A stretch of 64,000 nt of DNA from Diaporthe sp. PMI_573 (Eukaryota; Ascomycota; Sordariomycetes; Diaporthales; Diaporthaceae). This document shows positions 25,008 to 36,857 of this stretch, piece by piece. Where the stretch lies: the NCBI GenBank assembly GCA_021399435.1, contig JAJTUP010000003.1:2294001-2358000 (forward strand), given 5' to 3'. The notes under the pieces were generated by a model that was given only the letters and a program-made list of their open reading frames with translations, had not been told where the DNA came from and ran no database searches. A program made the translations under genes and the position numbers. The stretch's first letter is position 1, and each line of letters begins with the position of its first letter.

Positions 25008-25739
25008 GCTGCCTTTGATCGCCCGTGACTTGGAGTGAGAAGAAAGAGCTGACAAGTGGCGTCGCAGAGGAGGCCTGAGGGTGAGACCGGAATTCCCCAC
25101 AGATGTTTGCTTGTGGATCAGAGGTGAAAGCACACGAAGCCGGGTTCTCAAAGGGTGTGACCGGGTGTCCGGTAGACGAGGTAGTGGGGATACGTATGCG
25201 GAAGACGGGCTTGCTGTCAGAAGATAGAGTGGTGGTAGGCACGGTAGGGTTGCGCGAGTACGAGCCGCGTCTGTGCAACCAGGCTGTGGAGACACTGGTC
25301 CTGCGCTGCCGCCGATCCAAGTGAAGATCTTGGGCCGGGAGATTGCCGCCGAGTTAGGATCGAGGAGATCTGCCCTGTCTCTTGCAAATCCACAGGATCC
25401 GCTGGAAATGCCAGGACGGATGCCGTGCAGGCCTCTGTGGTATGAAGTCAGTCTTGGGGTCCGAGATCTATGGGTGGACAGGCTCTTCATATATCTCAGG
25501 TGTCTTGGGGACCCAAGAGCTTGAGGGACTGGGCGCGTGCGTGGCTGCCCGTTCTTAGTTGCGGCTGGCCGCTCTGTGTTTGCACATACCGAATGTGTAT
25601 GGTGGAGCAGTAAAGAGAGTGCTGACCGTGGTGGGCAGTGGCAGGTTCGACAGCGGCAGAGGGGAGGCTCGAGAAGGGGTGTCTCGACCGAGGCAGTTCT
25701 GCAGCTAGCCCCGAGATTGAGGGCCTGGCGCAGCCGCAC
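25008..25739 (-). other. Open reading frame continuous with STE23, possible N-terminal extension or long leader
   Basis: No stop occurs in the STE23 frame from 25739 down to the annotated start at 25007. An in-frame ATG at 25490 would add 161 residues and begins with a stretch rich in Arg, His, Ser and Thr and free of acidic residues, like a mitochondrial presequence. The sequence just before the annotated start is also Arg/Ser-rich. It may instead be a C-rich leader that is open by composition. Coding status is unproven. Confidence 0.35.
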
Positions 25740-28700
25740 CCGTTTCCGTTGGCGATGCTAGGAATGAGAACTAGGGTCCGACGACGAGTAGGCGACGCGC
25801 TGTTTCGATATATCATCTAGCGCCTTTCGTGGCCAGGTAGTCTACCAAACTCAGTGTCCGTGGGAAGGGAATGGAGGGAGGTTGGTTGGCGAGGCAAGCA
25901 GGCCGTGGAGAGCAAGGATGATGATGTGAGAAGAGTGCTCTCGGGAGATATATAATATATGCATGCATACCTTTGTACCGGGCTGTCTCAACAACAGCGG
26001 GCCGTGGCCAGGCACAGCACAGTCAGAGAAAGGGTACGACCGAGTTAGTCAGTCACTTTCGTCAGTCGCTCAGCCAGCCTGTTAGTCAGTGAACGGGACT
26101 GTCAGAGGCCACGAAAGCGGCCTGCAAGGGCTGGTCTCGCGTCCTGCGGGAACAACAATTATAGACGGCCTCCAGGGTGGCGCGGAGTGACTGGACCCGC
26201 CACCTGGTAGAATTCACTTCAACTCCAAGAATCCAGGAATGTGGTGCTTGAAGTCTCCTGTCACCGTGGTCTAGCTAACTCCCTCCCTAGGTACTAGATA
26301 GGTAGGATCGAATGGTCGGTTGCAGTGAGAATGATGCAGTGCAGACAAACCATTCGTGGTGCGCCCTCAGAGTGGCCAGCCCGCCCAGCTACGGATTGCA
26401 GTGTTAGTGTCCCGGTCCACGTGGGCAGCCATACGCTGACTGAACCACTTCCCGGTGCTTAGACAGTAACAGCTCCAGCCGACGCCACACCACAACCTCC
26501 GAAGCAGGTACAACCGAAGAGGCCTTCTTCCATCGTCTTAACAGCAGCACTGTCGACGAGGAGCCCAGGGATTCCTTGTGACCTCGTCCGTCTCTCCCTC
26601 GACGAGGCGGAGAGGTGGTGCACCAGCGCAACCCACTGGGCTCGCCAGAGGCGCTGGGCACGAGTCTGGAATCACGTCAGGGTGTTGCTGGCTGAGTCGC
26701 TCATACACCAACACACGCCAACACATCCTTACGCCAGCATACAGCACAGGACATGCGGCAGCTGTTTGTTCGCACACGTCCATCAGCTAGCTGGGGCTTC
26801 TCCTTGCGCCCGCCTCAGGATCCAACGCCCCGCAGGCCACCCAACGCCGTCAATGAGTCGGGACGAACAAATGTGACCCGTTGTCCTTCCCAGATGTTCC
26901 CCACACCGCCCGCCCATGCCGTCACTGGCACCTGCGATCGTCGGTTTCACTTCCAGCCTGTCCGGTACTGCCAACCGCACAGCGCACAGCGAGCCCGGCA
27001 TTTTCGACCCTTCTGTCCTTCCTTCCTCGCCCATGGGCTCAAGCACTCCACCAGGAATGGTACGAAGGATCTGAGGCCAGCCGCGCTGCATCCTGTCACC
27101 AAGTCAGCCTGAAATAGCCTGGAGACTGGCTCTGGGAGCTGTGCCGCGCCTGGGGAACCGATCCGACCCATCGGGACCGCACCAGCAGCCCATGCTATGT
27201 ACCTCCTTGACTGCCGTGTCGACACCACAGAAAGGACCGATACCTTCTGCGGACGTAAAAACCACCCCGCTCCCCCTTCACGCAATCCAGACCGTGTCTG
27301 GGAAGAGGCTACCCGGCACCCTAAGTTTTGCGGTCTATGGGGGTGTGAACCATGTCCACCATCGATTGATCTGGTCCTCGCCGATGTACGAGGTCAGCAC
27401 AAGCTGTCACCTTGCGGATTTGACAGGCATCAACTGGGCAACGCTGGCGAGGGACCGTAAGAGGCTCGGGCGGGCCCAGATGTGCCGTGGTCTCGATCGA
27501 ATCATCGTGATACCCAGGTGTCTCCTGCGTGATCACGTACATAGTACATACTTGCATGCAGCAGTCTAGCTTGTAGGATCGCACTTATGTATGACCCTTG
27601 CTGCTGTCAGTCATGCATACAAGGAAGGGCTGCATCAGTGAGGCGCGAGCGCAGCCCAGATCCGTCGGCGGCATCTGGCCGTGTTCTAAGTTGAAATTCT
27701 CGGTGGACATAAAGAGGCTGCGTCGTCATGGCCTAAACAATCCCAAAAGCTCAGACGAAATATCTCACCCGCGAGTCGGATCCGAACACACCAGGCCCGC
27801 CCGTCATTGGGCGGCGCAGGGCGGCCGCCAGTTCCTGGAATATTAAGCACCTTTCAGCTCGTGGCAATGGCACGTCTCGAAAAACTTGTCCATGTTCGTC
27901 ACATGCGGACCTGCCACTGCGAGCAAGGTGCTGAGATCCTCGGTCCAGGCCATGCACCTGCAGATGATACCCAGCGCGGCTCCGCGGCTTCTCTGTACGG
28001 GGCAATCCCGGTTGGCGACGCAATGTCTCGCGGGCTCCTATAACTCGTACCCGGCCGAAGGCCCGCACGCCCGCACGAGCGCTTCAGTAGTTCCCCGGCA
28101 TTGATTCTGTGATAGCCAGGTGCTTTGCGACTGTGAGAAGAGTGACAATACACTTTTCTCGCCCCTGCCTCACAGGTATCAGCTAGGTGAGCACTGTGTA
28201 TCAGTGAGACTGGACAACACGGGGCTGACGGGCCAAGACTACGGGCCCCAAGGGCGTTATTACATGGGCATTTGGAGAAAAGATGCGCCCGATATTTGAC
28301 GCCCCGGCGCTGGCTGCTACCGGCAGATTCGGCCCGGCATAACATGCACGACGTCCCATGTAGTGCCAACCGGGTGTAGCGAAGCACCCCGGACGTTTCA
28401 ATCCACTAACGCGGAGCTTGATACACTCGGTGGCCCTCTTAGGGCGGAGCAGATGTAAAGACTATGGTGAGTGACAGCACAGAGACGTTTGTCAAAGATG
28501 ACATGCCATAGTGACACCTCGGCAGTTATGCCGAGTGTGATCTGGATGAACTTTGATCCCTATTTGGATTCACAGGACACGGGGAAGCTAGTAACTTTCC
28601 CCCAAGGCTCGCTACCGAGTAGAGGTAAAATGCGTAAAGGCGATCGATCTACAGCTTGCAGGCATCCCAAACGAGCAAGGGTTTGTTCTCAGGCCTATAA

Positions 28701-29735
28701 GAGTACGAGAACGAACTCACGGAAAAGGGATCGGGAGTGATTTGCATGTAGGCATGATGAAAGTTTCCCCTTATAGTAGTCGTATCCCACGACAAGCGGT
28801 ACGTGATCCTCTCAGACCTGGGGTTCTCAAGGTTACGTGACCCAGCCTAAGGATTCTATGTTCAGTTCTACCTATTGAGTATTTGGTCTGTACATAGTGC
28901 CAGAATCAATGATCAAGATTCGGCAGTTTTGCGTTGATTCAACCAAGGGTTTGTTTGAACACAGACATCCGCAACAATTTCTCTGTCCTAGATTCACATG
29001 GAACTGGATAGGATGAGCAAAGCAGGATCAAACATAGTGCCTCTCAGCACATGTCATAACCCTGAACGCATGCCAAGGCTCGCGGAGCTAGAAGCTTTTA
29101 GACTTCAAGAATCGTGTGCATTATCTTCTAGAACCACACGCCATCGCAATATGTGCTCTGTGATATTGGCTGCTGCGTGGTGTTCGGCATGTTTCCTTTC
29201 TAGCTTGAAGGCATCTTGTCTTGGAAACCATGACAACGAGTCATAGGGCCCAGAACAGGTCTCGGGAGACTGCAACGTCGGAACGCTTAGGTCGGAAGCC
29301 CACAGCTGGCAAAGTCAAACCGCCTCACTGGAACACGCTATGCAACGGCGTTCAGCGCTTGGGTTCGGCATGCCCGAGGGGCATCCGAGAGGCCATCGGA
29401 TGCATGCAGGCTGTTGCACCATCGTTACGACGCCTACGCCTATGGAGGCGGCCTGGCTTTGCAACGCTGGAAAGTAAGAGTAACCTCGACCCATTTTCAA
29501 AACATGGCGAGATCCGCCATCATACTTTCCTCAGTTTGACATCAGCTTCAGCCGATGATACAACACCGGCTGCTTTTGACCCCACTACCCCATGGTATCT
29601 GCCAGCTGCACGTAAGAGTCAGGCCCAAGGCACAGTCTAAACATCACCTCTGAGTGTATTAGATGGTCCAGGAGTTGGGGTGTGAATGGATGGTGATCAG
29701 TGGGGTTCCTCTGAATCTGAAGGGCTCAGCACCGT
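25740..29735. other. Gene-poor intergenic region
   Basis: About 4 kb between the STE23 upstream region and the 3' end of the Mpp6-like gene. Reading frames of 60-160 codons exist on both strands (for example 27141-27569 + and 29221-29640 +), but none shows a recognisable domain, consistent splice signals or typical coding bias. No transposon ends or RNA genes were recognised. Confidence 0.5.
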
Positions 29736-30537
29736 TCACTTCCGCCGCCCAAAGTTGTTTGAGCCACCAGAGATCGAAGTCAGCGTGTTCAGCTTGATTT
29801 CTTTCTTGCGGCGCTCTTTGGCCACTTTCTGGACTTTCTCACGTTCAGCATTCTGCCTGGAATGTATTTCCCGGCGTTTCTGTGAGCCGTAGCTGGCCCG
29901 CCCAGATTGCTTGGGTGCTTCTTTGGCTGAGTCTTCACTGGACGAGCCAGATGATCCGGAATCTGAAGAGTCGCTATCCGAAGACTCGTCGCTCTTCTCC
30001 TGTAAGCCAGATATATATCAGTATGTGCCCGATCAGGCGGTGTGTTCAGAAACTTGCGTCGTTCTTGGTGGCCTCCTTTCTGGGTCCATATGTCTTCAGA
30101 CTTGGTCCGTCGGTCCCGATGTGGTCTTCCACGCCGGCTTGCTCGCCCTCTTCTCCTCTCCTAGAGTCAATCTGTGAGAACCCAACCTGCACCACATTGA
30201 GGAGCTTGCCAGCCTGCCGGTCTAGCCCGGGGAGTTTCGCGGCATCTAGAACCCAATGCGAGTCGCCCAACTTTTCCGCCTGCCTGGCCGCGTGCTCCTG
30301 CCTCTTCCGTTCCTCCTCTTCCTTGGCAGCCTGTGCAGCCTTGTGATCTATCAAGTAGCTTGGTGTCTGGGGCGTCATCGGGGACTGGCCAGAGGTCTTG
30401 CGACGTTTGGAAGCGCGCCCGTCATCGGACGTCGGGGTGCTAGGCGACGATGGCGACGTGGCTGCTGCTACCGCTCTCTGCATGAACTTCATGGTGAGCA
30501 GCCTCTGGGAGGCGCCCGTGGGCGTTTGAGAAGCCAT
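29736..30537 (-). CDS. MPP6: Mpp6-like (M-phase phosphoprotein 6) nuclear exosome cofactor
   Basis: Exons on the minus strand are 30537-30058 and 29999-29736, giving 247 residues. Mpp6 binds RNA and links the helicase Mtr4 and the exosome subunit Rrp40 in nuclear RNA decay. The family signature appears as LLTMKFMQRA at residues 14-23, followed after a Ser/Pro linker by the second conserved patch SHWVLD; yeast and human proteins have MKFM and a W-x-L/D patch in the same order. The C-terminal exon has an acidic Ser/Asp run, then a basic Lys/Arg helix and a SISGGS tail. The intron (58 nt) uses a GC donor, GCAAGT, with a TTACAG acceptor; the only GT option nearby would shift the frame out of the conserved basic tail. 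The assignment rests on short motifs, so moderate confidence. Confidence 0.72.
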
Positions 30538-31015
30538 CCCGTCGGCACTTTGTCTCCCCGGTCGGTTCTTGGATAGTTATTCGAGTGCCTTGCGCCAAAC
30601 ACGGCAGACCGGGGTTTGGAAATGACCGTGCCGGGCAACCCTCGTAGCGAAAGGCCTCTGAAAGCGATCGATTTTTGCTTCTGAAATATGTTTGCGGGAG
30701 AAATATGCTCGTGAAGTGGTCGTTCTGCTCGTGCTGTGTAGAAATTCAAGGTCGCGCGTTTTGCAGCAGTTTGCAACAGCGCTGTGGTTGACTTAGACAA
30801 AAGTTTCGACACCTGGGGTCTATCAGCGACACGGAACCAGCTTGCGGGTCGGTGGAGCTCAGACCAGGACACACTGACGAATCACAAGCTGTGGATTTGC
30901 CGCAGCGCGTCCTCTGTTACGCACGACCGGTCCAAGGCTCCTTGACATCGCATCACAGCGAGCAGCAGCAACTCCCGCGACCCGAGCCACACATTCGACG
31001 AGGTCACCACTCACC
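30538..31015. promoter_or_regulatory. Shared divergent promoter of MPP6-like and NDUFS6 genes
   Basis: Only 478 bp separate the two start codons, so both promoters must lie here. No TATA box or well-known factor site was identified with confidence. Confidence 0.6.
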
Positions 31016-31707
31016 ATGCTGTCGTCGACTTGCCTCCGATCAGCCCGCGGGCTTGCGCGGCTCGCGCCACGATCTTTCACCACCACAGCCCGCCAATTGG
31101 ACACCAAGTCCATGGCGCCCACGCCCTCGACAGAGTCTCCCGTGCCAAAGACCGAGAGCCAGCTGCCGGCTGAGCTGCCCCAGGCGCCGAACAGGAAGGG
31201 AATCTGGTCAAGGAGTCAGCGGCCGCGCAATGAGGCAATGACGGGTCCCCGCTTCGAGCAGACCGACTTCGATCTCCAGGTGCGCAATGCTGCGAGGACA
31301 GGACTGACAGTGCCACGACCGTTACGATTTGCTAACCACTGCCACAGCCCCAATCCTACTCGGCCATGGAGCTCATCCACAAGCAGCCTGTCCGCTGGAC
31401 TCACGACCGAATCGTGGCTTGCGATGGAGGCGGTGGCCCTCACGGACACCCCCGGATCTTCATCAACACCGACAAGCCCGAGATTGCCGCCTGCAACTAC
31501 TGCGGCCTGCCATTCGTACGTTTGACATCTCCGTCCTGGACCGTCGGGCACATGGCCACACCAGCCAACATTGCTGATCCAACTGAGTAGGCCAACGAGC
31601 ACCACCGCGAGCACCTCGAATCACTCCCGCAAACGTCGTACCCCCTCGAAGATGTGGAGGGAGTTGGTGTGACCCCACCGCTGTCTCGGCCTCACCCACC
31701 CCATTAG
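31016..31707 (+). CDS. NDUFS6: NADH:ubiquinone oxidoreductase 13-kDa-A subunit (NDUFS6/NUMM), complex I
   Basis: Exons are 31016-31279, 31348-31515 and 31591-31707 (stop TAG), all phase 0, giving 182 residues. This zinc-binding accessory subunit sits in the peripheral arm of mitochondrial complex I and is needed for late assembly steps. The N-terminus has a presequence with many Arg and Ser and no acidic residues in its first 25 positions. The family motif GHPRIFINTDKP is followed by CNYCGLPF. C113, H122, C137 and C140 match the C-H-C-C zinc set of the family. The last exon adds ANEHH and a short Pro/His-rich tail; the exact C-terminus past the conserved region is less certain. Confidence 0.92.
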
Positions 31708-34700
31708 ACAGAGCCTACTGGGAGTCTCGTGTACATAGACCTGAGAATAAGACTTGAATCCAGCCTCAGCTACTTTGAAAAACTCGATGCCTGACTGACA
31801 TTGGGAGGGACACCGCGCGTAACACTCGGAACAGAGATGGCCAGCTAATGACTGCGCATTTGCCTTGTTGCAAGACCCATTCTATGTACGGCCCTACCAG
31901 TTAGTGTACTTGTAGACGGACGTCTGGCCCCTTTTGATAGCAGCAATGCGTGGGCGAAGCACCAATATAGGAAGTTCATAACACTGTACAAGGGGGGGGG
32001 GCGAGACCGCACAGCTACTGGCGACACAGATATCCAAGAACTAGCTTCTGCTGTCCCATCACACACTTCGCATCAATTGGCCGCATAAGGCATTTTCATT
32101 CCGCGAACTATGCGCCTTGTTTGCAAGGCCCAAATTGCCCACCTGCCCCTACGCATCACTATATCAGCGGAGTCATGAGGTGGGTGGGTGAACACAGACG
32201 TAAACACCTTGCCACCCTTCAAGACTGACATCAGAGTGGTACCTCGCAAGACCATGGAATATCATGTCCTGCGAAAGGCACCATGGCCATGTACTGCCTT
32301 GCAATCGACGGCATGAGGTTCTTCAATACGTTACATATTCAACCTCGTGTTCTCGGGTGTTGGCCGTGTGCCGCCTGAGATGGGCACAACTGCGCTGTTC
32401 AGACTGTGTGCATCATATCGCATATTTGTGCTTCCCCGTGCTCGGGCTACACGGATCTGAGTATAAACATTGGCTGTGTCCCAGTACCACTAAAGTAGCA
32501 GCGATCGCTCATCAGTCTCAAGGCACGGTTTCAGCTTCACTGTGCTCCTAGCGCTCTATAAGCGACCTCAACACTTCATTGTATCAAAATTGCGACTGAA
32601 TATTGGTCTTTCAAGCGAGTCTATTAAAGAGTCTTGCGACATATATCGAGAATATCTCATGCAAGCCTTTGATAGAAGGGCAACAGCCGAGCTTCTAGGC
32701 CGGGAAATAGAGGAAGAGAACAACCCATCTGAAACTTTAGTGGTATCTCAAGAAAAGATAACACGCACAGACGGGTGCGCCCTATTTGATATTCGATTGA
32801 CTGATTTGCGAAAAGTTGAAACTAAATCATCGATCTTGAATCCCTTTGAAGAGCTAGGCGGAACCTGTCTACTGATAAACCCATAATGGACATCCATGAG
32901 GGCTGAAGCCTACTCAGGTTGTCCTAGTCAAATAGAAGACAGTGGCATTTTGTGAAAGTAAATTGCTCTGCTCTGTCGACTGACTATAGGTCACTACATG
33001 ATTGAGCCTGTGGTACCTCGATATCCTGCGCCAGAGTCCTGGGCGTTGTGTAACAAAATCTACTTGATAGGAAGCATGTGATGCCTTGGCGAGTCACGGT
33101 TGTCAGGAAACATAGTGCCTGGGATATTTGTAAACCTAGACTTATATGCGAACCCCCCCCCCCCCGGCTTCACCAGATGACGAGACAAAGTTTGATCTTT
33201 TGGGTCTTTAGTGTAGCTGGTATAGCCTTATGAGAATAGCATATTGCTTTCCAAAGTGATCTATCGCTTGTAACGTAAACATATTTCAAATTCCCAACAG
33301 AGTTCTCAAAGCTTACTGAACAGCTTAGAAAGTTAGGAGTATTGTTATGCTATTATATCCATACATGTCTGGGAACAAGCTGCTATTCAAATCTCAATTG
33401 AACGATTGAGACCTATTTGACGGTACGGGCCCTATCTACTGCTGGAAATCAGTCCGGGAGACTGGTTATTATGATCGCTTTTGGCCGGCACACATTGTAT
33501 TGATTTGCAGGGGTAATTAAGCCCTGTGTCAAACTGGAGTCTAACAGGCAAATTCTTAGGGGAGGTTTATAAGAGGTGGTAAAATCTCTCTGGGTTGCCC
33601 TTTACGCCGAAGGAAACAGCGTTCATTTTCTGACAAAGCTTTCTTGAAACGGTCACAGTGCAATGGTCGAGAATGAGTTGACCAGTTTTCAGGTGATGGA
33701 AAAGGGCGAGGGGCATCGTTGATGTTGAACCCAACCCCTAACTGCAAAGCTATGCATGAGCTATCCAACGATTCAAGCAAGGCATCTAAACCCTAGTGTA
33801 GCCTGAGTGCTAGGTGCCTCAAGTAGAATTGAGAGAGCATGCGCAGGATTGACTTGAGGGGTCAAAGAGAGATAAGCCCTCACTACGTATGTGGCAAAGA
33901 GGCGGGAATGCACGTATTAGCATCGTCATACAGTAAAACTATGACTGTATGCCTTGCCGCCAGGCTCAAGTGAGTTTATATTATCTTGCTGTTCCCCTCG
34001 ATCTTGATTCAAAAATATTGCTCTTGATCCGAAGCCATCAAGGCCCAAGGTGCAAAGCACTAGATCCGCGAACTTACTGAGTGAGATCATCATTCGGGTG
34101 TTTGTTTTGCAGATTTTTCTGTACGGAGACAGGTAGATTTCGACCAGTCACATGAAATTTGCACGGTCGATTTCAGCATCAGGCCCAGTGCTCTCAGATT
34201 GTACCCCAAAGTCCTGAAGTCCCTGGTTCAGTTCGATAGCTTATTAGTCGCAGTCAATGTCGCCCTTCTCCGGCCGCCTTGCCTTTTGGCTTTTCTTCTT
34301 GTTGTTGTTGTCATGACTCCTGACGAAGGGGACTTGAAGTATTTTCCAGGCATTTCAAGGTGAGAAACGAATGAATCAAGCTCTGATAATATTGATTTGT
34401 CATACCTTCTCTAAGGGGTGCGCAATGTCTTCGAGGCCTTTTTTTTCTTCTTCTTCTTTCAATTTTGCTCATTCTTCCCCTTTCCCTCCGCATTCGGAGC
34501 TTATGCGCGGAGTTCAACGAGGTGCAGCCAATGTTCAGCTGGGGCATGCCATATCAGATGAATTGATAACCTGCTATCAGTACATAAACGTCTCTCGGTC
34601 TGATTTTCCCGGCAATCCCGAGACGAAGGGGGCGGGGCCCAAGGATGCTATCACTCGAGCCGAGAACATTTGATTGTCTGTCTTGGACCCGTTGATGATA

Positions 34701-34975
34701 GAATGGCCAAAGCATTATCGAGATGGCTGGTGCAGCCGGGCAACGGAGACTGGTGGAGCCTCACACACTGTTGGGCTTAAGATGGCCCGGATTCAATAAG
34801 CCCAGTCCCGTGATGTGTTTTCCGAAGTGTAGCCCGAGTCCTTGGATGATCGATCTCGATACCGGTCCGTGTCTGCGTAGTCGCCATACCAACCCCTGGC
34901 CTGCTGACGACCACCAGACCGATCAAAAGGATCTGTACGTCGCGGATTCACGTCGTCATCGGCAGAAAAGCGTCC
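31708..34975. other. Gene-poor region with AT-rich island
   Basis: About 3.3 kb between the 3' end of NDUFS6 and the 3' end of the RRM-protein gene. Roughly 32550-34650 is visibly richer in A and T than its surroundings. A poly-C run lies at about 33150-33165. One plus-strand frame of 114 codons (32542-32886) has no recognised domain. The island may be mutated repeat DNA. Confidence 0.5.
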
Positions 34976-36150
34976 CTAACGGCTGTTTCCACCTCGACCG
35001 CCTCGGAATCCTCGTCCCCTGCGACTGTAGGACTGCGTGCTTGCCGAACCCATTAGATCGTCGCTGTACAGTCCTGTGCTGCTGCTTTCTTCGACCTGCA
35101 TGGGCTCAAACCCCAATGAGCCATCGACTAGGACACCGTTGCCCTGTGGTGCTGTTGCTCGAGCAGCTGCTCGGGCGGGGCTTGTTGGCGGGCCTCCAAC
35201 CTTGGCATAGACGTGTAGAACCCGTCCGTCGGCCTGAGAGGACGTATCAGTATCATGTCGTATCTCACGTGCTGCCGCATGGAACGGCTCATAGTTCTTG
35301 TCCTTACCAGCTGGTTGTTGAACCTCTCAATGACCCGATCAGCACCTTCCTTAGTCTGGAACTCAATCTCAGCGATCACAATTGGGTGGGTCTTGATGAT
35401 CCGGCACTTGCTGACGAGCCCACCGACGGGCATCATCGCACTCTCAAGGTCGCCAGCGGTTGTGCCGGGCGCTAGATTCTGTGCTATGACCACGAACGGG
35501 CCAGCGAGCCCTCGAATGGTAATACCGTTGTTCAGTGGTTGTGGCGGTGGTCGTGCTGCCACTTGTTGAAGTCCTCCGCCCCGTTTCCTGCCACCCAGAC
35601 TCGTATTGTTGTACCTGTTGGTGTTGAACAGATTCACCTGGGCTGCGAGGGTAGAGTCGTGTTCCGCCTGCAGCAGAGCATTTTGTCGGGCCTCAGCGCG
35701 GCGTTGTACCCGAGTGCTTGTGGTCGCGGATGCGGGTTGGGTCCCTGGGGCGTGGATGCGCGCAGCGAGGCTGCCTGGTTTCGGTGCTGCCGGCGAAGCT
35801 GGTGCTCGCTATTCGAATCGGGCCCGAGGGCATATGGTCAGCTCCTGCGCAAGTGGTGTGCCGTGCTGTACGGAGCTGATCACGACTCGGGGAGCGCGCT
35901 CACCTTGTTGATTCCAGCGCGGCTTGCGAGGGAGCCTCCAGCACCATTGAATTTGGGTGGTGCTGACGAGACACGGTCTCTCCTAAAGACCTTCGCAGCA
36001 AGTTCCTGGGCCTGTTTGCGTTCCCGACCTGTAGATTGCAAAGAAAGCATTGTTAGATTCGTGACTCAAGGGCTTTGCTGCGTGCGACAAAGGCGCACCT
36101 TCGGTTATGATCTTCTGAAAGTCAGTCGCAACCTGCTTTTCTTTCGCCAT
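34976..36150 (-). CDS. RRM-containing protein with C-terminal RGG tail
   Basis: Exons on the minus strand are 36150-36099, 36028-35904, 35808-35308 and 35233-34976, giving 311 residues. All junctions keep frame and use GTGCGC, GTGAGC and GTAAGG donors. A single RNA-recognition motif spans about residues 163-240, with FVVIAQNL as the first strand and IAEIEFQT as the RNP1-position strand. RNP1 lacks the usual aromatic pair, so RNA binding may be atypical. The N-terminus is basic with a QAQELAAKVFRRDR-type helix, the region before the RRM is Ala/Pro-rich, and the C-terminus ends RRGRGFRGGRGGNSR. This arrangement (short N-terminal motif, one RRM, RGG tail) recalls ALY/REF mRNA-export adaptors, but I cannot assign it firmly. 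It is divergent from USE1 across 707 bp. Confidence 0.85.
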
Positions 36151-36857
36151 TGTGCCGGGATCGTGACGTATCAATGACTGTCGGTAAGGATCTCAGGGAA
36201 TGACCGTTCGCGTCAAACAGCTGATGCGATATGGGATATTGAGGAGGACCCAAAGATACCCAAAGATACTCAGGCGTGGAGGTTCCCTTGGGGAGGGATG
36301 GCCGTCGAGCCTCAAGGGTGTCGGGCCCGGAAAGTTGAAGACCAGCTGAGCGCAGGGGTGTTTTAAGGTCAGCGCTACTGACCCACTCTGGGCGGGCACC
36401 TGTATCGAGGCTCGGGGTACCTAGGTACTTGCTGGGTGGTTTTAGCGCGTTTGTAGCGCGTAGATACCTTTCAACCAAGTAGCAGTGAATATGTTTACAC
36501 TGGTGCAAACCATGTGAGGGTCATGTAGAAAATATAGTAGCCAAGTCCAGGTGATCCAGAGCATGGCATCCTTCCTCTGATACTGTTTGAGGCTCCAGAC
36601 CAGTCAGGGTTGTGTCCGGACAAGTGGCTACACGGTACCCAGCTACCCCTGTCTTCAGGTACCTGTAGCATGTGCAGGGGATGCCCGTCACCTGTCAGCC
36701 ACGCCGCATCCCCAGCATCTGGATTTATGGAGAGCTCGCGCCACAGTGTTCACTGCTTGTCAACGACGTTCCATCTCTCCAACTTGAAAGAGTATATGCC
36801 TTCCAAGAACAACACCAAACACCACCTAGACAGCAAGAACCCCACATTCTGTGCGTC
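36151..36857. promoter_or_regulatory. Shared divergent upstream region of RRM-protein and USE1 genes
   Basis: 707 bp between two start codons on opposite strands. The USE1 side has CACCT/CCAAG-type C-rich stretches. No specific site could be assigned. Confidence 0.5.

Noticed and set aside
25496..25816. Separate minus-strand frame upstream of STE23
   Set aside because: Overlaps the STE23-continuous frame in another register and shows no domain.
29221..29640. Plus-strand frame of 139 codons
   Set aside because: Basic, low-information sequence without recognisable family or conserved motifs.
32542..32886. Plus-strand frame of 114 codons in AT-rich DNA
   Set aside because: No domain, no splice partners, isolated within a low-GC island; more likely chance or a degenerate repeat.
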